Part shown: in pieces, positions 56,512 through 64,000 of the stretch
How positions within the stretch are numbered: the stretch's first letter is position 1
How the letters are laid out: the number at the start of each line of letters is the position of its first letter
Origin: SLRI01 sp964576715
GTDB taxonomy: Bacteria; Pseudomonadota; Alphaproteobacteria; Geminicoccales; Geminicoccaceae
Direction of reading: 5' to 3'
Assembly (NCBI GenBank): GCA_964576715.1
Contig: CAZNWE010000007.1
Span: forward strand, 10,415-74,414
DNA length: 64,000 nucleotides
Program-made: the position numbers and the translations under genes
The notes under the pieces: model-generated
Databases searched by the model: none
Told to the model about the DNA's origin: nothing
The model's input: only the letters and a program-made list of their open reading frames with translations

Positions 56512-57183
56512 TCAGCCTTCGGCCAAGACCTGCAGGGCAGCGCCGAGGTCGGCGAAATCGCTGATCACCTGGTCGGCACCGAGCGTCTCCACCGGCTCGG
56601 CGCTGTAGCCGAAATCGACGAGGATGCAGCGCATGCCGCAGCCCCTCGCCGCCATCAGGTCGTTGCGACTGTCGCCGACCATCACGGTGGCCGCCGGCGG
56701 CGCCGCCAACCGTCCGAGGACCGTGCGCAAGTGATCCGGATGCGGCTTGCGCCGGGCGATGGCATCGCCGCCGATGACGGCGGCGAAGCGGTAGCGCACG
56801 CCGAGCGTTTCGAGAATCGTGTCGGTTGGACGTTGTGGCTTGTTGGTGCAGACGCCGAGCGGCAGACCCTGGCTGCCGAGCTGCTCCAAGGCGCGCTCGA
56901 CGTTGGCGAAGAGCCGGCTCTGACGACACGGAGCAGCGTTATAGATGGCGAGGAACCGCTCATGCGCGGCCTCGAGCGCCGCCTCGTCGACAGCACCACC
57001 GCCCCATTCGAGGGCGCGCTCGACCAGCTTGCGCGCCCCATCCCCGATCATCCGCCGGACCAGGCCAGCATCCGGGACGCCGAGGCCGCGTTCCGTGAGC
57101 AGGCTGCCGACCGCGGCGTGCAGGTCGGGAAGCGTGTCGACCAGGGTGCCGTCGAGATCGAACACCACCGCGCGCAAGGTCAT
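56512..57183 (-). CDS. gph: Phosphoglycolate phosphatase (HAD family)
   Basis: A 223-residue HAD phosphatase with VVFDLDGTLVDTLPDLHAAV (nucleophile Asp), LGVCTNKPQ (motif II), the Lys in RKPHPDHL (motif III) and VMVGDSRNDLMAA (motif IV). This matches Gph, which removes phosphate from 2-phosphoglycolate made during DNA repair or oxygenation. Specificity is inferred from family resemblance. It diverges from glmU. Confidence 0.9.
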   Translation of the reverse strand: MTLRAVVFDLDGTLVDTLPDLHAAVGSLLTERGLGVPDAGLVRRMIGDGARKLVERALEWGGGAVDEAALEAAHERFLAIYNAAPCRQSRLFANVERALEQLGSQGLPLGVCTNKPQRPTDTILETLGVRYRFAAVIGGDAIARRKPHPDHLRTVLGRLAAPPAATVMVGDSRNDLMAARGCGMRCILVDFGYSAEPVETLGADQVISDFADLGAALQVLAEG

Positions 57184-57331
57184 GTGCAGTTACCGTTCCG
57201 GTTGTGGGCCGCCACCATCTTGGATAGGTCACGTGCCGGCGTCGAGCCTCTTTGCCGCTCGCCCGTCAAGGCAGCCGACCGCTGCTGCTCGAGCGAACGA
57301 GCGATCCATCCCCATTGAACCGGAGACCAGG

Positions 57332-58711
57332 ATGGCCGAGCGCGATGCGTTGAGCCGCGATCCGTTGAGCATTGTGGTGCTGGCCGCCGGCCGCGGCACC
57401 CGCATGAAGAACGATCGGCCGAAGGTGCTGCACGAGATGGCCGGTCGGACGCTGATCGGCCATGTGCTGGCGACCGCGGCAGCGCTGGCACCCGGGCGCC
57501 TCGTCGTGGTGCTCGGGGCCGGCATGGAGGCGGTCGCCGCCGAGGTCGGCCGCAGCGCGCCCGACGCGATGATCGTCGTTCAGGACCCGCCGCTTGGCAC
57601 CGGTCATGCGTTGCAGGTAGCTGCCGAGCAGCTGCCGGCATCGGGCAGCGTGCTCGTCCTCTACGGCGACACGCCGCTCTTGACGCCGGCCACGCTCACC
57701 CGGCTGCTCGATGCCCGACGCGCCGCGGCTGCCGCCGTCGCGGTGCTCGGCATGCGTCCGCCGGACCCGACCGGCTACGGCCGGCTCGCGGTCGGCGACG
57801 CGGCGCAGCTGCTGGCGATCGTCGAGCACAAGCATTGCGACACGGCACTGCTGGCCGAGGGGTTTTGCAACGCCGGCGTGATGGCATTGGCCGCCGAGCG
57901 GCTGACTGCGCTGCTCGCCGAGCTGCCGCAGCAGCCCGGCGGCGGCGAGGTCTATCTGACCGACGCGGTCGAGCTGGCCAATCGTCGGGGCCTGGTCTGC
58001 CGCGCGGTCGAAGGTTCGTGGCTCGAGGGCCAGGGCGTCAACACCCAGGCACAGCTGGCGCTGGTGGCCGGTCACTTCCAGGATCGGCGGCGGCGAGCCC
58101 TCATGGACCAGGGGGTCACGATGCCGGCACCGGAGACCGTGTTCGTCGCCGCCGATACGGTGATCGAGCCGGGCGCGGTGATCGAGCCGTTCGTCGTGTT
58201 CGGGCCGAACGTCCGGGTCGCGCGCGATGCCGTCATCCGCTCGCACTCCTACCTCACCGGTGCCGTGGTCGGCCCTTCGGCCGAGATCGGGCCGTTCGCC
58301 CGGCTTCGCCCGGGTGCCGTCGTCGAGGAACGGGCCAAGATCGGCAATTTCGTCGAGGTCAAGAACACGACGCTCGGCGCCGGTGCCAAGGCGAGCCATC
58401 TGACCTATCTCGGCGATTGCGTGGTCGGCGAGGCCGCGAATATCGGGGCTGGCACGATCACCTGCAACTATGACGGATTCAACAAGCACCGCACGGTGAT
58501 CGGTCCCGGTGCCTTCATCGGCTCGAACACCGCCTTCGTCGCCCCGGTCAGCGTCGGCGAGAACGCGACAACCGGCGCCGGCACCGTCGTCACGACCGAC
58601 GTGCCGGCCCGCGCCATTGCCCTGTCCCGACCGCCGCAGCAGAATCTCGACGAGGCAGCAGCGCGCCTGCGGGAACGCTTGGCAGCCGAAAAAGCCGGCC
58701 GCGAAAGCTGA
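57332..58711 (+). CDS. glmU: Bifunctional GlmU uridyltransferase/acetyltransferase
   Basis: A 459-residue enzyme that acetylates glucosamine-1-phosphate and makes UDP-GlcNAc for peptidoglycan and LPS. The N-terminal nucleotidyltransferase has VVLAAGRGTRMKNDRPKVLH, then DPPLGTGHALQVA and YGDTPLLTP. The C-terminal left-handed beta-helix has the hexapeptide repeats and catalytic residues in SYLTGAVVGPSAEIG and AGTITCNYDGFNKHRTVIG. The ATG at 57332 has GGAG seven bases upstream. It could also feed the putative glycan operon. Confidence 0.96.
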   Translation: MAERDALSRDPLSIVVLAAGRGTRMKNDRPKVLHEMAGRTLIGHVLATAAALAPGRLVVVLGAGMEAVAAEVGRSAPDAMIVVQDPPLGTGHALQVAAEQLPASGSVLVLYGDTPLLTPATLTRLLDARRAAAAAVAVLGMRPPDPTGYGRLAVGDAAQLLAIVEHKHCDTALLAEGFCNAGVMALAAERLTALLAELPQQPGGGEVYLTDAVELANRRGLVCRAVEGSWLEGQGVNTQAQLALVAGHFQDRRRRALMDQGVTMPAPETVFVAADTVIEPGAVIEPFVVFGPNVRVARDAVIRSHSYLTGAVVGPSAEIGPFARLRPGAVVEERAKIGNFVEVKNTTLGAGAKASHLTYLGDCVVGEAANIGAGTITCNYDGFNKHRTVIGPGAFIGSNTAFVAPVSVGENATTGAGTVVTTDVPARAIALSRPPQQNLDEAAARLRERLAAEKAGRES

Positions 58712-58779
58712 CGTTGGGTCGCGGTGGTGCTAACAATTGTCGTCATCGTGGTGGATCGACGCTTGAGGGAGGACCGCGA

Positions 58780-60078
58780 ATGCGGCGATTGACGGCTCTT
58801 GGCGCCGTGTGGCTGGTTGTTGCCGGACTTGGAGGTGCCGCCCTGGCGCAGGGCTTGCCGGATGTGCGGCTCGGCAACGAAGCCTTTCGGGAGGGCGATT
58901 ATGCGGCGGCCATCGGCCACTACACCGATGCGATCCGCTCGGGCCAACTGGTCGGCGAGGCCCTGGCCATAACCTACAACAATCGCGGCGTGGCGCATGG
59001 CGAGGCCGGCGATTTCGACCCCGCGATCGCCGACTACAGTCAGGCGCTGGCGCTGCGGCCGGGCGATGCCACGACCATTCGCAACCTCAGGGTCGCTCAT
59101 GTCCGCCGGGGTGAGGTCGACTTCGCTTCCGGCGCCTATGATGCCGCCGTCGCCGATTTCACCGCGGCGGTCGAGTTGGAGCCGGATCACCATTTGGCCT
59201 ACCTGCGTCGCGGCGAGCTCTACGCGGAGCTTGGTCTGCTCGATCTCGCGGTCGAGGATCTTGAACGGGCGGCTGTCCTGAGCCCGGGCGACCCGGAGAT
59301 CGTCGCCGCCCTCGAGCGCGCGACACAGCAGCGCGCGGCGATCGTCGCGGGCCGCGATCCGGACGGCTCGTCGGCCGCCGCGGCGACCGACGAGCCGCTG
59401 CCGATCGAGGGTGGCGTCCTGCCGCCGACGGCCGAAATGGCCGGTGCCGGGCCGGCTGCCGCGCCGGCCGCCGGACCCGCAGCCGCGCCCGTTGCCGAGT
59501 TGCCCGCGTCCGCGCCGGCGGGCGAGCCAACGCCGCCGGCCGCTGCCGCCGAGCCGGCGCCAACGCCGCAAGCGCCCGAGCTGGCCACGAGCGAGGCGGC
59601 CCCGAGCCAGACGGACTCGGGCGAGGCGGCCCCGAGCGAGGCGGACCCGGGCGCGCCGGTTGCGGCCGAGGCGCCAAGCGAAGACCCGACCATTGCCCTG
59701 CGGCCGGAGCCGGCGCCCCGGGTCGCTGCCGTCGCACCGCCGGCGGCCGCATCGGCACCGGCGCCCGAAGCGACGCCCGAGCCGGCAGCCGAGGCGACGG
59801 CGGCAACCACTGCGAGCCCGCCGGTCGACGCCGCCCCGCCGGCCGACACCGCCCCGGCGGTCGTCGATGCCGCGCCGGGCGAGCCCTATCGCGTGGTCAG
59901 CGCCGTCAACTACCGGGCCGGACCCGATAACAGCGCAGATCGGCTCGGCACCGTCGATGCGGGCCGCATCGTGCAGGTGACCGGTGATACCTTGGGTTGG
60001 AAACACGTGATCGTCCCGAACGGCGATCGTGGCTTCATCTATCGCACATGGCTGGAGCCGGTATCGGAGTCGCAGTGA
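58780..60078 (+). CDS. Exported TPR and SH3-domain protein
   Basis: A 432-residue envelope protein: signal peptide (about 1-22, ending ALAQ), three or so TPR repeats (about 25-185, NEAFREGDYAAAIGHYTDAI and similar), a long Ala/Pro/Glu-rich linker (about 190-365, with imperfect repeats of S-E-A-A-P-S), and a C-terminal bacterial SH3 domain (YRVVSAVNYRAGPDNSADRL, ending FIYRTWLEPV). It probably sits in the periplasm, with the SH3 part touching peptidoglycan or a partner. GGGAGG precedes the start. It is followed by a carboxypeptidase gene. Confidence 0.82.
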   Translation: MRRLTALGAVWLVVAGLGGAALAQGLPDVRLGNEAFREGDYAAAIGHYTDAIRSGQLVGEALAITYNNRGVAHGEAGDFDPAIADYSQALALRPGDATTIRNLRVAHVRRGEVDFASGAYDAAVADFTAAVELEPDHHLAYLRRGELYAELGLLDLAVEDLERAAVLSPGDPEIVAALERATQQRAAIVAGRDPDGSSAAAATDEPLPIEGGVLPPTAEMAGAGPAAAPAAGPAAAPVAELPASAPAGEPTPPAAAAEPAPTPQAPELATSEAAPSQTDSGEAAPSEADPGAPVAAEAPSEDPTIALRPEPAPRVAAVAPPAAASAPAPEATPEPAAEATAATTASPPVDAAPPADTAPAVVDAAPGEPYRVVSAVNYRAGPDNSADRLGTVDAGRIVQVTGDTLGWKHVIVPNGDRGFIYRTWLEPVSESQ

Positions 60079-60109
60079 CTGATCGGCCAAAAAACTTTCC
60101 GCTTTGATC

Positions 60110-60142
60110 GGTTAATTCAATCGCCTACACAAGTTATTAACC
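60110..60142. promoter_or_regulatory. Inverted repeat in the dac promoter region
   Basis: GGTTAAT (60110-60116) and ATTAACC (60136-60142) form a perfect 7-bp inverted repeat with a 19-base gap, about 95 bases before the carboxypeptidase start in an AT-rich stretch. It could be an operator; the TTAA cores recall CtrA half-sites, but the spacing is not the CtrA one. Confidence 0.35.
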
Positions 60143-60234
60143 TGTCCGCTTCATGCTGGTCGGGCTTGCGGGGCAGCGAGATGGAAGATTGTTCGCAACC
60201 CCAGGTAGATTGCTTGCTCCAGAAAGGTGGATCG

Positions 60235-61632
60235 ATGCTCGGTCGCTTGACGATGGTCGCTCTGGTTCTCGTCATCGCCGCCGTCGGCAAACCGGCTCTC
60301 GCCAACAAGCGGTATGCGGCCGTGGTCATGGACTACCGGACCGGCGAGGTGTTGCACTCGCGCCGCGCTGACGTGTCGCTGTTCCCGGCGTCGCTGACCA
60401 AGATGATGACCTTGATGATGCTTTTCGATGCTCTCGAGCGGGGCGAGCTGCGCTTCGACAGCAAGCTGCCCGTCTCGCGCCGGGCGGCCGACATGCCGGC
60501 CTCCAAGTTGGGGCTGCGGGCCGGCTCGTCGATCACCGTCAAGCAGGCGATACAGGCAATGACGGTGCGCTCGGCCAATGACGTCTCGGTGGTGATCGCC
60601 GAGGCACTCGGCGGCAGCGAAAGCCGTTTCGCCGAGATGATGACCGTGCGCGCGCGGGCGATCGGGATGCGCAATACCACCTTCAAGAACGCGTCCGGCC
60701 TGCCGAATAGCCGGCAGAAGAGCACGGCGCGCGACATGGCCGTGCTGGCGCATCGGCTGATCCGAAACTATCCACAGTACTATCACTATTTCAGCCAGGG
60801 CAGCTTCCAGTTCGGCGGCCGCACCTACCGCAGCCACAATCGCCTGGTTGGCAGCTATCGCGGCATGGACGGGCTCAAGACCGGCTACACCCGGGCCTCA
60901 GGTTTCAACCTGGCGTCGAGTGCGGTGCGCAACGGCCGGCGGGTGATCGTCGTCGTGTTCGGCGGCCGGAGCGCCAAGACGCGGGATGCCGAAGTTGTCC
61001 GCCTCATGGACCTGGGCTTCTCGCGGTTGCCGGAAAGTGGCGCCGAGCTACTGCTCGCCAACCTGCCGAAGCCGCGCCCCGGGACTGCGATCGCGGCCGG
61101 CAGCGGCGCCGCTGCCGGGCCTGTCGCAGCACCGGTCCTGCCCGAGCCGCGACCGGCTGCGGTTGCCAGCGCCAGCGATGCTTCGCCTACCGCGCAGGCG
61201 AGTGTGCTCGACGCCCTGCCGGCCGACGAACGTGCGGCCCTGCACGAAGCGACCACCGATTTGCCGGTGCCGTCAGCCAACCCGAAAGTTGTCGCGTCGG
61301 CGGCGGTCGCGCACGACGGCGGCTTGCTCGCCGACCCCGACGAGACAGCAACACGTGGCGAGTATGCGGTTCAGGTCGGCGCCTATCACGACCCGAATCT
61401 CGCCCGCCGGGCGGCCCACAAGGCAACCGACCTCGTGCCGCAAATCCTGCTGCTCGGCGCTATCGATGTCAGTCCGTTGCAGGGGCGGCGGCAAATGGTC
61501 TATCGGGCGCGCGTCGGTGGCTTCGAGCGCGGTGTCGCAGCGCGGGCTTGTGACCTGCTGATCTCGCAGCGACAGGAGTGTTTCGTCGTTCGCACCAGCA
61601 CGCGCCAGAACGGCGCCGACAGCACGAGCTAG
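60235..61632 (+). CDS. D-alanyl-D-alanine carboxypeptidase with SPOR domain
   Basis: A 465-residue exported penicillin-binding protein of the DacA/DacC group that trims pentapeptides in peptidoglycan. After a signal peptide (about 1-22) come the SxxK nucleophile SLTK, the SxN motif in VRSANDVSVVIAE, and KTG in GLKTGYTRASGF. A Pro/Ala-rich linker leads to a C-terminal SPOR domain (EYAVQVGAYHDPNLARRAAH), which binds denuded glycan at the division site. The ATG at 60235 follows AGGTGG. The usual PBP5_C beta-domain is apparently replaced by linker and SPOR. Confidence 0.92.
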   Translation: MLGRLTMVALVLVIAAVGKPALANKRYAAVVMDYRTGEVLHSRRADVSLFPASLTKMMTLMMLFDALERGELRFDSKLPVSRRAADMPASKLGLRAGSSITVKQAIQAMTVRSANDVSVVIAEALGGSESRFAEMMTVRARAIGMRNTTFKNASGLPNSRQKSTARDMAVLAHRLIRNYPQYYHYFSQGSFQFGGRTYRSHNRLVGSYRGMDGLKTGYTRASGFNLASSAVRNGRRVIVVVFGGRSAKTRDAEVVRLMDLGFSRLPESGAELLLANLPKPRPGTAIAAGSGAAAGPVAAPVLPEPRPAAVASASDASPTAQASVLDALPADERAALHEATTDLPVPSANPKVVASAAVAHDGGLLADPDETATRGEYAVQVGAYHDPNLARRAAHKATDLVPQILLLGAIDVSPLQGRRQMVYRARVGGFERGVAARACDLLISQRQECFVVRTSTRQNGADSTS

Positions 61633-61891
61633 TGATCGGTCGTTGCGATCCGATGACCGGCCGCCGACAGCGTCCGAGGCGCGGCAAACCGGACCGTCGC
61701 GTCGCCTTCGACATGCATGCGGGACGATCGGCGATGGTCGGCGGCGGCGATCGGCCACAGTGATACGTTTGGCGGACCGCGGCGGTACCGTCGCGCGAGC
61801 AGCGGGCCAAGGTGCGAGGCGCTCGGTTGCCCGTGCCGATCCCGACAACCCGCAAGACCGCCGCCGGGCGGCGACCGGACCTGGTCGTCGA
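61633..61891. other. Convergent gap, nothing recognised
   Basis: About 260 bases between the convergent carboxypeptidase and recQ genes. I see no terminator with T-run and no repeat of note. Confidence 0.3.
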
Positions 61892-63742
61892 CTAGTCGGC
61901 GAAGCGCCGGATCGCCGCGAGGAAGCGATCGGCGTAGCGTTGGCGCTTGGCCTCGCCGACGCCATCGACGGTCAGGAAGCTCGCTGCGTCCTGCGGCCGC
62001 TTTTGCGCCATGTCGCTGAGCGTGGCATCGCTGAACACGACATAGGCCGGCTTGTCGATCTCCCGCGCGATCTCGAGACGGAGCGCCTTCAGGACCCGCA
62101 GCAGTTCGGCATCGGCTGGTGCCGGGCCGGTCGCTTGCACGGCCGTGCGATTGGTGACCCGCTTCGTCGTCGCCCGCTTTCGCTGTGGCGGCGAGAACTC
62201 TAGCGCGATCGTCTCCTCGCCGGCCATGATCGCCGCGGCCTTGCGGCCGGGACGCAGCGCCCCGTGGCCGGCGATGTCGACCTCGATGACGCCCGAGGCA
62301 TAGAACTGGCGGACGGCGTTCCTGAGCAGCCGCTTGTCGAGGCCACCCGCCGCCCCGAACACCTCGAGGCGGTCGTGGCCGAACTGCGCGACCTTTACCG
62401 TCGCTTCGCCGGTCAGCACGTCGATCAGATGGGCCTGACCGAAACGGGTGTCGGTGGCGCGAATAGCGTTGAGCACGGTGCGCGCGAGATCGCTCGCATC
62501 GGCGAGGTCCGGCGGCTGCAGACAACGGTCGCAAGTGCCGCACGGCGGCGCCGTCTCGCCGAAATAGCCGAGCAGCGCCTGCTTGCGGCAGCCGCTGGTC
62601 TCGGTGAAGGCGAGGAGCGCGTCGAGCCTGCGGTGCTCGACCCGCTTCTGCGCGTCGCTGGCCGTGCCGCTCTCGATCAGCCAGCGCCGCCTGCGGATAT
62701 CGTCGAAGCCGTAGAGCATGATCGCTTCGGCCGGCGCGCCATCGCGTCCGGCCCGGCCGATCTCCTGGTAATAGGCCTCGAGATTGCCCGGCAGGTCGAG
62801 ATGGACGACGAAGCGGATGTCCGGCTTGTCGATCCCCATGCCGAAGGCGATGGTGGCGACGACGATGAGGTCGGGCTCGGTCAGGAACCGGTCGAGCAGC
62901 GCCTTGCGCAGGCCGCCGTCGAGCCCGGCGTGATAGGCGACGGCCGGGTAGCCGGCAGCCTCCAGATTGGCGGCCGTCTCCTCGGTGGCCTTGCGGGCGA
63001 GGCGATAGATGATTCCCTGTTGCCCGGGAAAGCGGGCGAGAAGGTCGAGCAGCTGTCGCTCCGGCCGAGCCTTTTCCATCACCGAGAGCTTGATGTTCGG
63101 CCGGTCGAAGCCGTGGACGAACACGCGCGCGTGGCGGTCCTTGAACAGTTGCGTTGCAATGTCTTCGCGCGTCACCCGGTCCGCGGTGGCGGTGAAGCCG
63201 GCGACGCAGGCGTGCGGGTAGCGGGCCGGCAGCGCGGCCAGATTGCGGTAGTCGGGCCGGAAATCGTGGCCCCACTGGCTGACGCAATGCACTTCGTCGA
63301 CGATGATCTGCCCGACCGGCAGCCGGTCGAGGGCCGCCTGCAGCCGCTCGGTGCCCAAGAGCTCGGGCGAGAGGTAGAGGAGCTTCAAGCGCCCCTCCTT
63401 GATCGCCTGCCAGACCAGTGCCCGCTCCGCTCGATCGACGCCGCTGTGCACGGCTGCCGCCTCGACGCCGAGAAGCTTCAGCTGCGCGACCTGGTTGTCC
63501 ATGAGCGCGATCAGCGGCGACACGACCAGGGTCAGGCCCGGCTTGATCACCGCCGGCAGCTGATAACACAGGCTTTTGCCGCCGCCCGTCGGCATCACTG
63601 CCAGCAGGTCCTCGCCGGCCATCAGCGCTTCGACGATCTCGCGCTGGCCCGGGCGAAAGCGCTTGAAGCCGAATACCCGCTCGAGGCCGGCGTCCAGGGA
63701 GCCGTGGCACGTCTGCTTCGATCGGTCGATGGCGGCGGACAA
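61892..63742 (-). CDS. recQ: ATP-dependent DNA helicase RecQ
   Basis: A 616-residue 3'-5' helicase. It has GFKRFRPGQREIVEAL, Walker A MPTGGGKSLCYQLP, the DEVH box in IIVDEVHCVSQWGHDFRPDY, GMGIDKPDIRFVVHLD (motif V/VI region), a zinc site with CRKQALLGYFGE and CGTCDRCLQPP, the RQC winged-helix domain, and a C-terminal HRDC domain. The TTG at 63742 is chosen because GGAG lies six bases upstream and the length then fits RecQ; an ATG at 63865 would add 41 unrelated residues. It is divergent from purA. Confidence 0.93.
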   Translation of the reverse strand: MSAAIDRSKQTCHGSLDAGLERVFGFKRFRPGQREIVEALMAGEDLLAVMPTGGGKSLCYQLPAVIKPGLTLVVSPLIALMDNQVAQLKLLGVEAAAVHSGVDRAERALVWQAIKEGRLKLLYLSPELLGTERLQAALDRLPVGQIIVDEVHCVSQWGHDFRPDYRNLAALPARYPHACVAGFTATADRVTREDIATQLFKDRHARVFVHGFDRPNIKLSVMEKARPERQLLDLLARFPGQQGIIYRLARKATEETAANLEAAGYPAVAYHAGLDGGLRKALLDRFLTEPDLIVVATIAFGMGIDKPDIRFVVHLDLPGNLEAYYQEIGRAGRDGAPAEAIMLYGFDDIRRRRWLIESGTASDAQKRVEHRRLDALLAFTETSGCRKQALLGYFGETAPPCGTCDRCLQPPDLADASDLARTVLNAIRATDTRFGQAHLIDVLTGEATVKVAQFGHDRLEVFGAAGGLDKRLLRNAVRQFYASGVIEVDIAGHGALRPGRKAAAIMAGEETIALEFSPPQRKRATTKRVTNRTAVQATGPAPADAELLRVLKALRLEIAREIDKPAYVVFSDATLSDMAQKRPQDAASFLTVDGVGEAKRQRYADRFLAAIRRFAD

Positions 63743-63894
63743 AGGTCGCTCCAACAGCCCCGGGCTGGACGGTGCGATAGCAGCTCGCCCCGACGCATGG
63801 CCAGGAAAACCGGCCCTCGCGGCGCTGCTGGCATGCCCTTGGGCTTTGGCGTAAACGGGGAACACGTGAAGCTTGGCACGAGGAGCAAGCCCGC

Positions 63895-64000
63895 ATGACC
63901 AATGTCGCGGTGGTCGGCTCGCAATGGGGCGATGAAGGCAAGGGGAAGATCGTCGACTGGCTGAGCGAGCGCGCCGACGTCGTGGTGCGCTTCCAGGGCG
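63895..64000 (+). CDS. purA: Adenylosuccinate synthetase, 5' end only
   Basis: The first 35 codons read MTNVAVVGSQWGDEGKGKIV, followed by DWLSERADVVVRFQG, the signature of adenylosuccinate synthetase with the GTP-binding GDEGKGK loop. This enzyme makes adenylosuccinate from IMP and aspartate. GAGGAG precedes the ATG by ten bases. The gene continues past the end of the window. Confidence 0.95.
   Translation, partial: MTNVAVVGSQWGDEGKGKIVDWLSERADVVVRFQG

Noticed and set aside
59572..59660. Mobile or regulatory repeat in the TPR-SH3 gene
   Set aside because: The near-repeats encode a low-complexity Ala/Pro/Glu linker and are explained by codon repetition.
62264..63898. 544-residue frame opposite recQ
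   Set aside because: Shadow of recQ, overlapping its helicase motifs; no domain of its own.

Overview
The window is a GC-rich chromosomal segment (about two thirds G+C by eye) from an alphaproteobacterium, most plausibly of the Rhodospirillales/Geminicoccales type. Support comes from alphaproteobacterial families (a DUF1476 ATP synthase inhibitor, DUF1674/SDHAF4, DUF6489, DUF3553, DUF1289), from the gene order ppsR - hemE - hemJ - rho - mnmE - mnmG - rsmG - parA - parB, and from two parS sites. The segment appears to span the chromosomal replication origin, which I place tentatively in the ppsR/hemE gap (27526-27988).

Left arm (1-19 kb): an unidentified membrane-protein pair, a D-2-hydroxyacid dehydrogenase, a degenerate histidine kinase, the N-degron protease parts clpS and clpA, a GNAT acetyltransferase, an NRDE-family protein, a compact overlapping run (F1FO-ATPase inhibitor, SDH assembly factor, EamA transporter), recA, a saxitoxin-cluster-like SxtJ/DUF5989/carbamoyltransferase trio with its own promoter, alaS, a PHA-depolymerase-like hydrolase and a DUF3553 protein.

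Accessory stretch (19-24.5 kb): a CheA-like kinase that lacks its CheW-like output domain, then about 1.9 kb of insertion-sequence debris: an IS256-family transposase pseudogene and a fragment of a second transposase. The IS256 remnant contains four copies of an approximately 62-63 bp twin-hairpin repeat. One copy is an exact in-frame 63 bp insertion, which resembles a protein-invading palindromic element and is the most unusual thing in the window. A spore-coat-U-type secreted protein and a TolC-like protein follow.

Origin and core (24.5-42 kb): dinB, a coiled-coil membrane protein, ppsR, the putative oriC, heme genes hemE and hemJ, rho (with a strikingly AT-rich internal island), a phosphodiesterase, a quinone reductase, a DUF6489 protein, mnmE, a CPA1-type antiporter fused to a cyclic-nucleotide-binding domain, mnmG, rsmG, parA and parB. 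A possible small RNA ending in a strong terminator follows parB.

Right arm (42-64 kb): a three-gene aldolase/dehydrogenase/oxidoreductase catabolic operon; a tightly overlapping four-gene operon (response regulator, YaiO-type outer-membrane barrel, HEAT-repeat membrane protein, family-2 glycosyltransferase) that looks like an undescribed glycan synthesis/export unit; a MuiA-like DUF4139 protein; a dimethylglycine/sarcosine dehydrogenase-like flavoprotein facing a betaine-homocysteine-methyltransferase-like gene (betaine demethylation); DUF1289; cysK; tRNA-Val(CAC) with a clear promoter; gph; glmU; a TPR-SH3 envelope protein; a DD-carboxypeptidase with SPOR domain; recQ; and the start of purA.
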